Shown: positions 1 through 10,555 of the stretch, one piece after another | Layout: each line of letters starts with the position of its first letter | How positions within the stretch are numbered: position 1 is the stretch's first letter | Assembly: GCA_036186865.1 (NCBI GenBank) | Contig: AP025040.1 | Coordinates: 18,234,558-18,298,557 of the forward strand | From: Eustoma russellianum | Lineage: Eukaryota; Streptophyta; Magnoliopsida; Gentianales; Gentianaceae | DNA length: 64,000 nucleotides | Reading direction: 5' to 3' | The notes under the pieces: model-generated | Databases searched by the model: none | Told to the model about the DNA's origin: nothing | What the model saw: the letters and a program-made list of their open reading frames with translations, nothing else | Program-made: the position numbers and the translations under genes

Positions 1-1307
1 ATGATTTTTGGCACATGCTTAAGTGTATTCTCAGATTTTTTTCCAAGTCATCATGATGACAACGTTAAACCAATAAGGAGGTGCCAAGTAAGCAAACACT
101 AAATGATCATCCAATAAGAAGATGCCAAGTAAGCAAGACCTTGTCACAATGATGTCTTACACTCTCTGAAGGACTTAAAATATAATTTTCAAGAGGGGGA
201 GGCACTACACAAGGGACAGCCGGCACAAGTTAAAAGGAAAGAGAAGAGAGCAAACAAAACAAGGAACAAGCATTGCAAATCAAAGTGATCAAAAAGCCTA
301 GCTCTTCTTCTCCTACATCTTCTTTCTTTCTCTCTTCTTGTAAAGCCTATTGTTTTCATATCTTTCAATTTTTAATAGGCTTGAGATAAACCACCATTCA
401 TATATCTTTGTAAAATATTGATCAAGGTGTGATCAATCTTCACTCTAGCAAGGTGGTGGTGTTCGTGCGAATTGTACTTACAATACAAGGTTTGTAAAGG
501 GTTGGAGTTAGGTGTAACTCTATCAACCCTGTGGTAAGGTGTACTGCGTGTGTGTGATTAGTGTGAACCAAGGAAGGTGTTCCTTGAAGACTGGAGTAGG
601 TTGTTTATAACCGAACCAGTATAAAAATCTTGGTGCCATTTACTTTCTGCATTTACTTTTAAGTTACTGCACTGTTTATCCTTCTTGTTCGCATACGTAA
701 AAATAGCAAACGATTTTCAAAATTTACAAAAATTTCCAGAAATATACTCGCACGTTTTAGGGTTAATTTGGCACAACTTTCAACCCTTTTGGATAAGTAT
801 AAGTCAATCAAACATCAAAAGTTCTGAGACTAGTACAGTCTGATTTTCAGACTTGCAAAGGTTGAGACTTTGGTTGTAGTTGACCTACTTCCCAAAAGAT
901 TTTTCCAAAACTGTTTCAACCCATTTAAATATAGTATATAATAAGTTAGTGGTTAAATTTTCAGAGCATTTGGAAGTTCACACAAATAGGAATTAATTTT
1001 TCAAAACTATCTACCGTTTCTGGCAGATTTGTACAATCTGAGTACCAACGGTTTTTGAAGGGGTTAAAGGTTGAATTTCAATTTGAATGTTTTAGGGGAC
1101 CCTCATAACATCTGAGGCTAAGTTCTCTCAAAATTTCATAATTTTTGGAGACCTCTAACCTAGTTTTAAAAACGTTTTAAAACTGGTCCTGAAAACAGAA
1201 TCTGTTTTCAGAACTTGAATTGTTCAAGTTTAAAGAAATTTTAAAAGCCACACTTTCCGCACCATCTATTCAACCCCCCCTGCTAGTGGTGCCTTGCAGA
1301 TCCTACA
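1..1307 (+). repeat. 5' LTR (3' portion), same family as the LTRs at 37448 and 45889
   Basis: This aligns by eye along its whole length with 39220-40492, the last part of the young element's LTR. Shared landmarks are the target-like ATGATGACAAC block, the GATCAAGGTGTGATCAATCTTC segment and the terminal TGCAGATCCTACA. It starts before the window. It contains no supportable gene; short open frames in it are chance. Confidence 0.8.
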
Positions 1308-2314
1308 AGGTTAAGTGTCTAATATCACATGACTTAGATGTGAATTTATGGCATAGAAGATTAGGCCATATAGGAATTTCAACCATTAAGAAATTCTCTA
1401 AGAAGAATTTAATTAGAGGAATGTCTAAGTTAGACTTAGATAATTTTTAAATGTGTGAAACATGTATTAAGAAAAAACACATCAAAGAAACCTTAAAACC
1501 GAAACATGAAGTGAGTACTAGTCATGTACTAGAATTGCTTCACGTAGACTTATTTGGTCCAAGTAGGACAAGAAGTCTAGGTGGACACTACTATGTGTGT
1601 ATCATAGTAGATGATTACTCACGCTATACATGGACATTGTTCTTAACACACAAAGACGATGCTCCATTAGCAATCGAAACCCTTATTAAGCAACTTGAAA
1701 ACATTTATGAAGAAAATGTTAAAAGGATTATAAGTGATAGAGGTGGAGAATTTAAAAATAAAGACGTAATCAAATTTTGTGAACTATATGGAATTAAACA
1801 TGAATTCTCACCTCCTAGAACACCACAACTCAATGGTGTTGTTGAACGTAAAAATAGAACAATTCAAGAAGTTGCTAGGACAATGCTTTGTGAAAATAAA
1901 TTACCGAAATATTTATGGGCTGAAGCTGTTAGTTGTGCGTGCTATATTATAAATAGGCTTACTATTAGGAAGAAATTAAATAAAACGCCTTATGAATTGC
2001 TAAACAATAGACAACCTAAGATAGATTATCTTAAAGTATTTGGATGTAAATGTTTTGTGCTGAACACTAAGGATAATCTAGATAAGTTTGAACAAAAGTC
2101 TATTGAATGCATATTTATTGGTTATTCTACTAACTCAAGAGCATATAGGTGTTATAATCCTGCATCTAGAAAGATAATTGAATCCATACATGTGAAATTC
2201 AATGAAAATGCATGCTTTGAAGTTAGTGATAAACATCAACATAAACAAGAAACAAATGTTGAAAATATGTTTGATGATGATGTATTACTTGAGCCTGTAC
2301 TTGAACATCTATAA
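1308..2314 (+). pseudogene. pol: copia integrase region (zinc-binding and catalytic core), degenerate
   Basis: The segment begins inside the GAG-pre-integrase domain: NLWHRRLGHIG gives the histidines and CETCIKKK the cysteines of the HHCC zinc site. A TAA after codon DNF (about 1448-1450) splits the zinc site from the core. The 1451-2314 frame is open for 287 codons. It keeps the D,D,E catalytic residues in LLHVDLFGPS, SDRGGEF and NGVVERKNRT, so the core would be plausible if the upstream stop were absent. Integrase inserts the cDNA copy into chromosomes. It closely resembles the intact pol at 42519-45620 but is clearly older. Confidence 0.85.
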
Positions 2315-2335
2315 CCAACTCCCCCTGAACAAGGC

Positions 2336-3267
2336 ATGCATGAACCCTTAGATTATATAAATGAAGAAACTTTGCAATTGGAAGATAATGTAACTAATGA
2401 TCCAATTACATATGATAATGTTCACACTAATGAAACATTTGAACAAGATGAGGGTGAACCTAGTCAATCTAGGAATTGGTGGCATCCTGGAGAACTAATC
2501 ATTGGGGATCCGAGTGTTGGGGTTAGAACACGTAGAAATATAAGTCAACTTAAAGGACATAGCTTAATCTCACAATTAGAACCTAAGAATGTAAAGGAAG
2601 CCTTAGGTGATATATCTTGGATAGATGTTATGCATGAGGAATTAAATCAATTCACAAGGAACAATGTGTGGGACTTAGTACCTAAACCCGAGAATAAGTC
2701 AATAATAGGAACGGAATGGTTTTTAGGAATAAGATGGACGAACAAGGAAAAATTACAAGAAATAACGCTAGACTAGTCGCACAAGGTTATAATCAACAAG
2801 AAGTAATAGATTATGAAGAAACCTTTGCACTCGTTGCACGACTAGAAGCAATTAGATTGTTACTTTCAATTGCAAGTCTAAGTAATATTAAACTCTTCCA
2901 AATGGATGTCAAGAGTGCATTCTTGAATGGATACATCCAAGAAGAGGTGTTTGTCAAACAACCCCCTGGATTCGAAGATCCAAATAATCCTAACCATGTT
3001 TAGAAGCTTAAGAAAGCTTTATACGGTTTGAAACAAGCTCCAAGAGCTTGGTATGATACATTTGCAAACTTTCTTATTGCAAATAATTATCAAAGGGGAA
3101 CAATAGACAACATATTATTCCTAAGAAGAAAAGATAATAATTTGTTAATAGTTCAAATATATGAAGACGATATAATCTTTGGTTCAACTAACCCTGCCTT
3201 AGTAAAAGACTTCGAAGAATGTATGAAGTCAGAATTTGAAATGTCAATGATAGGAGAGTTGAATTAG
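2336..3267 (+). pseudogene. pol: copia reverse transcriptase, broken by frameshifts and stops
   Basis: The segment covers the integrase-RT linker (about 2336-2640) and RT fingers and palm. Recognisable stretches are FTRNNVWDLVPKP, ARLVAQGYNQQ, QMDVKSAFLNGYIQEE and MKQAPRAWYDTF. There is a frame change near 2740 and a stop after NHV at about 3001. The catalytic YVDD motif reads YEDD here (QIYEDDIIFG), which puts a charged residue next to the metal-binding aspartates. At 3267 a deletion of about 60 bases, relative to the intact element, removes the motif after GELN. The enzyme copies element RNA to DNA in the family; this copy cannot be functional. Confidence 0.85.
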
Positions 3268-3274
3268 CCAACTT

Positions 3275-4066
3275 ATGTATGTCAATGATATGATTAAGAA
3301 GTTTGTCTTTGAGGAGTTGAAACCTACAACTACCCACATAAGTGTTAGCACCAAACTAGATAAGGATAAAAATGATAAACCTTTTGATGACACACTTTAT
3401 AGGTCCATAATTGGCTCATTGTTATATTTAACTACATCAAGACCTGATATCATGTTTAGTGTTTGCATGTGTGCTAGGTTTCAATCTTGTCCTAAGGTAT
3501 CACATTACAATGCAGTGAAAAAGATCTTTAAATATCTTAAGCATACACCTCACTTAGGACTTTAGTATGATAGAAACGCTAAGTTAGAACTATACGCATA
3601 TAGTGATGCTGATTATGGTGGTTGCAAGTTAGATAGAAAATCCACTAGCGGTACATGTCAATTCATAAGAGCCAACTTGATCTCTTGGTTTTCTAAAAAG
3701 CAAGCTAGTGTAGCTCTTTCTACCACTGAAGCCGAGTATATTGCTTTAAGTTTATGTACTACCCAAATACTTTGGCTTAAGCAGCAACTTAGTGATTTTT
3801 CCATTAAAATGAATAAGATTCAAATTTTCTGCGATAGCACAAGTGCAATAAATCTTTCACAGAATCCGGTGCTTCATTCTAAGGCCAAACACATTGAGGT
3901 GCGATACCACTTTCTTCGCGATCATGTTCAAAATGAGGATACAGTCATAAACCATATAAGAACTGATCACCAAATCGCGGACATCTTTACCAAAACCCTT
4001 AATCAAGCCACGTTTGAAAACTTACGAGCCAAGTTAGGTATGATGACTTACGACACCATTGTATAG
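3275..4066 (+). pseudogene. pol: copia RT thumb and RNase H, degenerate
   Basis: The first frame (3275-3565) carries the connection region: MYVNDMIKKF, then SLLYLTTSRPDIMFSVCMCARFQ. A stop follows at 3563-3565. RNase H resumes in the same sense (about 3585-4066) with DADYGGCKLDRKSTSG, WFSKKQASVALSTTEAEYIAL and FCDSTSAINLSQNPV. The RNase H acidic residues in DADY, TEAEY and CDSTSA are all kept. The domain degrades element RNA in RNA:DNA hybrids. The reading ends at TAG 4064-4066, just before the purine-rich tracts. Confidence 0.85.
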
Positions 4067-4089
4067 TTCTATCTTTTGCATGATTTGCA

Positions 4090-4345
4090 AAATAAAGGGG
4101 GAGATAGAATAAGAACATGATTTTAGTTAGTAAGTCATGATTTGGTATGATAAGTTTCAATTGGTATAAGTTGAGTATAGGTTAAGGGGGAGAGTATAAG
4201 TTGAGGGGGAGTATAACTATTTAAAATTTTGTTGAAACAAAGTTTGAAAACAATTGATAAGATTTATGATGTTAAACAAATGGTTATGAGTTGTGACATT
4301 AAAATCATGTGAAGTTATTTTGAAAATCATCCAAAAGGTGGAGAA
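4090..4345 (+). other. Polypurine-tract region before the 3' LTR
   Basis: Several AAGGGGGAG-like runs occur (near 4095, 4183 and 4203), with the last purine block GGTGGAGAA directly before the LTR start at 4346. In the family the purine run next to the LTR primes plus-strand DNA synthesis. The repeated runs match the arrangement in the young element at 45683-45888. The tract next to the LTR is weakened here. Confidence 0.6.
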
Positions 4346-4479
4346 TGTTGAGAAATATGTTTGGATAATTTTCAAAGTCATGATTTTAAGTGATGAATAC
4401 TTAGAAATGTCACATATGATGTTATAAGTGATTAAATGATGAAAAAGTGAAGAAAAATGACGTGGATCTCTCAGGCAGA

Positions 4480-4680
4480 AACACATGGATCGATCGATGT
4501 ACGTCATCCCCTCACGTGGATCGATCGATGTTGGACTGAGAAGAACCAAAAACTTACTGTAAGACATCGATCTCTCACATGGATTGATCGACGTACGTCC
4601 GCCCCTCACGTGGATCGATCAACGTAAGTCAGCCCCTCACGTCAGCCCCTCACATGGATAGATCCACGTCTCACAGAATG
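4480..4680. repeat. Cluster of ATCGATCGAT-type palindromes in the LTR
   Basis: Repeated copies of GTGGATCGATCGATGTACGTC alternate with CCCCTCACGTGG. At least five GATCGATC or near copies lie in 200 bases, together with CACGTGG boxes. A comparable cluster, in a different copia family, lies at 27985-28345 and 36590-36955. Confidence 0.7.
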
Positions 4681-5992
4681 TTTAGGGTTTTTAGAAATTT
4701 TTCTAAAAAGTGATGAAATGATTGTTTTTCATTTATATATGTTTCATATATGTTTATTATGTGATTCTTATGTGATTTTGGTGATTATAATTGTCTTGTG
4801 AGTAACGTGCCTCGGAAGTTTCTACAACTTACCAAAAAGGGCAAAATTGGTATTTTGAGTTTTGTAGGAACATCACATGATGAAAATATTTCAAGGATGT
4901 ATTCTCATCCTATTTATCATGACAAAGGTGATATCATGAGTATTTATGACCATCTGGGTCATTTCCGGAGGTTTCATATACCAGGGGTATTTTGGTCATT
5001 TCACCCCCGAGGGTATTTTTGGTATTTTCACTCAAGGAATCTCTTGAGCATATTATTATCTTCATTCTGGAGCTGTGTTATTATTATTTTGAAGATAATA
5101 TGGTGATCTTATATCTTTTTCTCTCACATGATGATATTATTGACTATAGCTGGATATGTGACGATTTGAGATGTCACATTCTATTTTTTCTTGAAGACAC
5201 TCTTATATATGTTATAAGAGCATATTATTCATAATTATTTAGAGTTTTTCAAGGTGTTAAAAGGTGTAGAAATGATCACGACATATGAGAAGAAATATTG
5301 GGAATTTCGGTGTTACACGTTGACATAATCTTGTCAACTATTATCTAATTATTTCTTCTTCAAAAATTTGAGTCGCTACACATATTTGTATGTCCAAAAA
5401 CGTGATTAATCAGGTGGACATGATGTGGCATTCATTTTATGAGTTGGTGACAAGTGGACAAACCAAAAAGGAGCTAGTTGGCTAAATTGCCAACTTAGAA
5501 TTTACTAAAGATAGCCAACCGCTATATGGATTTTCATGGATATTTTCAGCATATTTTTTGAAGTCAAATGAAGATTTCACATGTCCTATTAATGTGCTTG
5601 AAGGTGGGGATAATTTGGTGGTATTATCCTTTCTTATTTTATTAAGAAAAAATCAAAATATATTTTTTGAAAAAGCTTGGTAGCCAACGGCTACATCTTA
5701 TCTTTGGAGCTGATTTTTAATTTGAAAATGTTCAAGCCCACATGCCTATTCTCAAGCAAGGAGTTGAGGTTATCTTGGTGCAATTATCTTTTCTTATTAT
5801 CTATTCTTTCTAAGGATAAATCAAGGCAATTCCAAGGTGGAAAATCGGCCAAGAAGGTGTATCCAAGGTGGACCAATTATATTATTTTATTTTGACAAGT
5901 GTACAAGGCCAACCAATGATGAGAAGACATTTGGAATTGATGATGTAGATGGTGACACATTGGAGTTCTTATCTCCAAGGCTCAAATCACAC

Positions 5993-6000
5993 TATAAATA
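5993..6000 (+). promoter_or_regulatory. TATA box of the 3' LTR
   Basis: TATAAATA in the context CACACTATAAATAGAGG is a near-consensus plant TATA box in the correct orientation inside the LTR. Element transcription would begin roughly 30 bases downstream. The position is inferred from sequence only. Confidence 0.6.
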
Positions 6001-7689
6001 GAGGCAACAGTGAAGAAGATGAGACACACTTAAAGCTCACAAGCATTTGTTGAATCGTCTAGCTATCATCTTCTTGTTGTTGTTGTTCTTGTTCCATTCT
6101 TTGTAGCAAAGGTGTTCTTGTTGTTTTTGTTGTGCTACAAGCCTCTTGAGATTCATTTGTAAGATTGATTAGCCATCTTTATAAGGCTACATCAATAGGT
6201 GTTAGAGGTGTTGCAACTAAGTGTTGCTTAGAAGGTGATTATCCAAGTCTTGAATAGGGTTGGTGTATAACCCAAGGATCAAGGGTGGTTCTTTTTGTAA
6301 GGTGATTCTTTGCATAGTGAAATCCAAGGAAATGTGTTCCTTGGGACTGGAGTAGGTCACATTGACCGAACCAGGATAAATCCTCGGTGTTCTTGTCTTG
6401 TTTCTTCATTTCTGTTTTTGCCCGTTTTTACTGCAGTTTTCACACAACTTCACACGTTTTGAAACAATAGCTAAAAAATTTCAAAATTCGTGATTTTTGG
6501 TGGCGTTATACTTCAGACTGTTAGATTTCATTTTCAGCAAGAATCACTTGATTTGAGCAAGGAAAAGTTAGTCTTTCAGTCTTTGCAAGATAACTGCTCC
6601 AATTTGGCTGCAATCTGACTAGTTTTGAGAAAACTTAAATTCTGTATTTATCAAGAATTGTTTAAGGTCAGGGACTTTTAGAAAATTCATCTACACATCC
6701 TAAGGAGTGTTTTGATATAAAGATCAACCTTTTTGGTTGAGTATTCAAAGAGAAACACGTTTTGCAAAATTAGCAACATTCTGTCCAATTCTGTCCAGAT
6801 TGACCATCTGAATTTTTTATTTGTTTGAAGGGTCAAACGATCTTAGTTTTGTCTGGTTTTTGGACAAACTCTTGCTAACTCATTGAATTTCAATTCTGGA
6901 AAGTTTCATAATTTTTGGAGTTGTGTACACTTATTTTTGAATTTTTCAAAAACAGGTTATGAATCTGAAGTGGTTTCAGATTCTGTTTTCAAAGGGGTTT
7001 TTAATCAAGGGTACTACTTTAATTTCCACTAACCACTATTCACTCTCCTATAGTGGTCTTTATTGCAGGTGCACGTTCCAACAGTTAAGGCATGCACAAA
7101 ACCTATTACGACTTCTTCCCTTTGTTTAAGTGGCTGATCAGACCTACCGAGGCCATTTGATAAAACTGTTCAGCGGCCACCTTTAATATGCTGCAGCAGC
7201 CCGGACTTGCCAAGGCCACATAGTTGAGGACCTGACTCGAGTACATTACATTGTGCTTAAGCGATTTCTACATGAAAATATTAGAAACAACAATGAATGA
7301 ACAAAGCATACTTGATTTTCTTGAAAGAAAATTTGCAAGTGTTATACATGAAACGGTTTTAAGTTATATACATGGCAACTTCATGGCCATGTCTTGTCAA
7401 CTAGACTTTCTTACTTATAAGCTCCAGAGGGAGAAGCATTGGCGATGCAGTATGGCCCCTTCATATTTAAGGTCAAGACTACCTGAAGCGGCTACCTGAC
7501 TTGCAAAGTTCTTTAGAAGGACAAGGTCCCTTGCCTTGTAAAGTTTATACCGCACTCTCGCATTGTAATATTAACAGATCAAGTTTTTGTATTGTGTATC
7601 GAATGTGAGCTTGCTCTTGTTTGTCATCCAAACTGTCGAGATTTAGAAGTAGACTTTGATTATTATTCTAGTCAGAATAATTTTCCATT

Positions 7690-8420
7690 ATGGCTGATGT
7701 AGAGCCAATCTCAGTTGGAATTACGGCTCCAAAGCCGTATACCATGGCAAAAAAAATTTTCTTGGTTGAGATGGAAGGAGTTGTGCAATATGCTCACATG
7801 ATGTTGAGATGGAAGGAATTGTGCGATATGCTCACATGATGCTGGGTGGCTCATCTTCCATCATGATCTGTCTTTCTTTAGTTGCTTCTCTAAACCTTCA
7901 TTCAAATTATGATTGGCAATGAGATGGAAGGATTTGTGCGATATGCTCACATGATGCTGGCTGGCTCATCTATCCATCATGCTCTGGCTTTCTCTAGTTG
8001 CTTCTCTAAACCTTCATTCAAATTATGGTTGGCAATCTACCAAACTCTTAGCTTGAAGATGTGCCACCAAGGTGAAACTTTATTTTATTTGCAACTCGAC
8101 ACACCAGCTTTTAATTGGATTCTCAACAATTATTTTCCGTTATCGGAGACCAAGACACTTGGCAGTTTGAAACAGCAGATAATATGCTTTAAGAGAATTA
8201 CTTCATGTGATTCCCCGTTATTGCCGCCCAAGGTTCGTCTTTGATCCACTTTATAAAACAGTCGATAATGACGAGAAGATGTTGAATATATCCTGGAGGA
8301 CACGGCAAAGGTCCGACGAGATTGATCCCCCATTGAAAAAATGGCCAATGACTGATAATGGAATCATTTCTTGATTGGGAAGATGAGATAAATGATCGTG
8401 CACCTAGTATGCCTTGCACT
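7690..8420 (-). pseudogene. Gypsy integrase core, degenerate
   Basis: Two overlapping minus-strand frames (8419-8198 and 8348-8130) carry the core. The first has FFQWGINLVGPLPCPPGYIQHLLVIIDCFIKWI, which contains a substituted first catalytic position (GINLVGP where the family has GIDLVGP). The second has HIICCFKLPSVLVSDNGK with the second aspartate. Downstream on the minus strand the text resembles the family's NEGLEK...WIDELASILWAYRT region, interrupted by stops and by a tandem duplication at 7768-8036. Confidence 0.75.
7768..8036. repeat. Tandem duplication, about 115 bp, 2.3 copies
   Basis: Copies start with GAGATGGAAGGA at 7768 (partial, 38 bp), 7806 (115 bp) and 7921 (116 bp), and the last two end in GGTTGGCAAT or GATTGGCAAT. 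It lies within the relic gypsy integrase, so it arose after the element stopped coding. Confidence 0.85.
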
Positions 8421-8869
8421 TTTTCACCAATTCAATATCATCCTCTCATAAGGTCGGCTAATAATAGCTGGCCAGATAGCACTTGCATGCAAGAGATCTT
8501 GAACCAGAATGATTGTCACAGATTCCCCTGTGACTCTCACGAAGAATATAATTTCCTTTGTCTCTGAATTTACGCTTCAGCCATGGCTGAGAGAACACCT
8601 CATGTACAAGACTTCATTAAAGAGATCGTACCAGGCCGCTTCAATGTGCAGTTTCTTTGCTTCTTGTTTATCTTACGACTGAATGCTATGCTTTAAAAAG
8701 TTGACAATCTCGTCCATCTATGTTCTGTGGTAATCAGTTTGGAGCACCTCAGTTTCTCATAAGCTCGGTGCTTAATAAGTCCCACCACGATCTTTTTGCC
8801 CAAAGCTGTGGGGTCTATGATGCAAGACAAGAAAACGTGTCTACCCTTTTGATGGCCGACCTTGTAATG

Positions 8870-9585
8870 TGTTAGATCTCATAGGACTCGAGCATTCTCT
8901 TGAGTTGCACGACCTTCAACCGATAATGTTTCATCTTATCCTCATTGGCTTTGTAATCACCATTGACTTGTGCCTCAATAAGTTGAGAATCACTGTGCGA
9001 TTTAATCTTCTTATCCCTAGTTTTCTTATGAGGCTCTGGTCAACAATCAGGGCTTCGTATTCAACTTCGTTATTTTTAATGTTGAAGTCGTATCGAACTG
9101 CATACTCAAATTCTTCTCCTTCTGGACTTATGATTAGGAGACCTACTCTGCTACCATCACGAGAAGAGGATCGAGCGACATAGATAGTCCACTCCTCAGG
9201 GTGCTGCGTATCCTCTACGAAAATCCTTTCAGCAATAAAATCTACAAAGGCTGGGCCTTAATGGAATTTTGTGTTCAATAGTCGATGTTGTATTCGACCA
9301 ATTCCATGATCCATTCGACTGCTCGGTTTGGTGTCCCAGGCTTAGATAAAATTTGCTTCAAGGGTTGATCAGTGATGACCACAGTAGGATGAGCTTGAAG
9401 ATGGGCCCGAGTTTCCTTGCATCTATGACTAACGCCAACACTATCTTCTCAGCATTAGTATATCTCACCTCAGGTCCATGCAATGCTTTGCTCACAAAGT
9501 ATAACGGCTTTTGCATGCTGTCTTCCTCTCTGAGCAGGACAGTGCTAACGGCTTCATGACAGACGATCAAATATATATACACCAC
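8870..9585 (-). pseudogene. Gypsy RNase H plus second RNase H, degenerate
   Basis: The open stretch 9585-9358 reads as a gypsy RT-RNase H: CHEAVSTVLLREED, KPLYFVSKALHGPEVRYT and EKIVLALVIDARKL. The continuing minus-strand sequence gives AVEWIMELVEYNIDY, then IKAQAFVDFIAE, and the second RNase H with EWTIYVARSS. There the first catalytic aspartate (family pattern YVDGSS) is replaced by alanine. NNEVEYEALI holds the glutamate region. The text has stops and shifts, so it is a relic. Confidence 0.75.
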
Positions 9586-9599
9586 CTTGCCAGGAATGA

Positions 9600-10480
9600 T
9601 AAGAAGGAAATTCGTCTGCTATGAAAGAGTTTTTTTACAGAATTTGAGATGAAGGATTAATGAGTTAAATATTTTCTAGGGATTGAAATTCTCTGGTAAA
9701 TGAATGAAATCTTTATATCCCAGCATAAGTATGTACTAGATCTGTTGACCAAGGTTTGGATGATAGACTACAAACCGAATGATACCACGATGATGGTAAA
9801 CCACGTGTTAAAATTGGAAGATGGAACTCCATTGGTAGATCGATTGATACCCCGATGATTGTGCATGAATTGACTAACCAATCTCAAGAAGTACATATGA
9901 AGGCCACTATGAGGATAGTTTGATAATTGAAAGGCACACCAGGACCAGGCAGGGGGTCATATTATGGAAGAATGAACACCTAGACATTTTAGTCTTCACT
10001 ATGCGGATTGGGCAGGGAATATGCATGACTGGAGGTCTGCCTCAGGGTACTTTGCCTTGTTTTAGAAAATTTAGTCACGTGGAGAAGTAAAAAGAAGAAG
10101 GTCGTAGCATTGTCTGGTGATGAGGCAGAATTCAGAAGAATTACAAAAGGTGTGATAGAGGTTCTATGGCTGAAAAATTTGATGATTGGGAGTGGGTTCC
10201 CACCGAGACTTCTGGTTCAGTTGACATGCAACAATAAAATAGGGATTAGTATATCTAAAAATCCAGTGCAGAATGATAGAACGAAACATGTGCAAATAAA
10301 CCAACAGTTCATTAACGAGAAAATTGAAGAGAAACCGTCCAATTTCTGTTTGTGAAATCTAAAAATCAACTGGCGGCCATTCTTACAAGAACGGTAATTG
10401 GAAAGGTGTTTGATTCAATACTATCCAAGTTAACATCGGTGACCCAACTACCTAACTTAAGGAAGAGTGCTATCAAGGAG
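9600..10480 (+). pseudogene. Ty1/copia RT C-terminal part and RNase H, degenerate
   Basis: Reading the plus strand through frame changes gives the copia pattern: an FLGIEI-like start near 9680, the LDLLTKVGM region near 9740, KPNDTTMMVNH, then at 9970-10060 an RNase H start (LDI..., DW-AGN-H-DWRS). The open frame 10110-10355 holds GDEAEFRRITKGVIEVLWLKNLM and NNKIGISISKNPVQNDRTKHVQI, the RNase H E region and the family's KHVEI site. The reading continues to about 10480. It is a different copia lineage from the SIRE-type copies (closer to Tork-like). No LTR was assigned. Confidence 0.7.
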
Positions 10481-10555
10481 TAGATTAAGGAAAATCAAAT
10501 CAAATCAAGCCAAATCTTAGAGAGAATATTCGCGCCCTTATTGTAACTTATTGTA

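Larger units (their letters stand above)
1..7083 (+). mobile_element. Decayed Ty1/copia (SIRE/Maximus-type) retrotransposon, left end outside window
   Basis: The order is a 5' LTR remnant (1-1307), internal pol fragments (1308-4066), purine-rich tracts (4090-4345) and a 3' LTR (4346-7083). The domain order integrase, RT, RNase H is that of copia. Gag, protease and the primer-binding site are missing: the LTR end at 1307 runs straight into sequence equivalent to the pre-integrase zinc region of the intact element at 42.9 kb. Stops and frameshifts break pol, so it cannot code for a working polyprotein. The two LTRs belong to different subfamilies. Only the right end is visible, so no target duplication can be tested. 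Confidence 0.85.
4346..7083 (+). repeat. 3' LTR, divergent copia subfamily (TGTTG...CAACA)
   Basis: The repeat starts TGTTGAGAAATATG after the purine tract and ends GTTCCAACA, giving short inverted ends TGTTG/CAACA over 2738 bp. Its plan follows the other SIRE-type LTRs here (ACTGGAGTAGG...GACCGAACCAG near 6345-6380), but most of it does not align with the 5' LTR at 1-1307. It holds a TATA box at 5993 and a cluster of GATCGATC motifs at 4480-4680. Small open frames inside (for example 4798-5106) have no family match and are not called. Confidence 0.7.
7440..9600 (-). mobile_element. Ty3/gypsy relic of Tat type (RNase H, second RNase H, integrase), minus strand
   Basis: Read on the minus strand, the order from 9600 to 7440 is: RT-linked RNase H (9585-9240), a second RNase H with EEWTIYVARSS and SPEGEEFEYA (about 9230-8880), a linker and integrase zinc region (8870-8430), the integrase core (8420-7690, WPFFQWGINLVGPLP, LVSDNGK) and the integrase C-terminal part (to about 7440). 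A second, archaeal-like RNase H is the mark of the Tat lineage. The frame is broken many times. No LTRs were found. Confidence 0.8.

Noticed and set aside
4798..5234. Frames of 80-102 codons in the 4346-7083 LTR
   Set aside because: AT-rich, no family match, and inside an LTR.
7251..7499. 82-codon plus frame with a balanced composition
   Set aside because: It lies over the end of the minus-strand gypsy integrase region; no recognisable domain.
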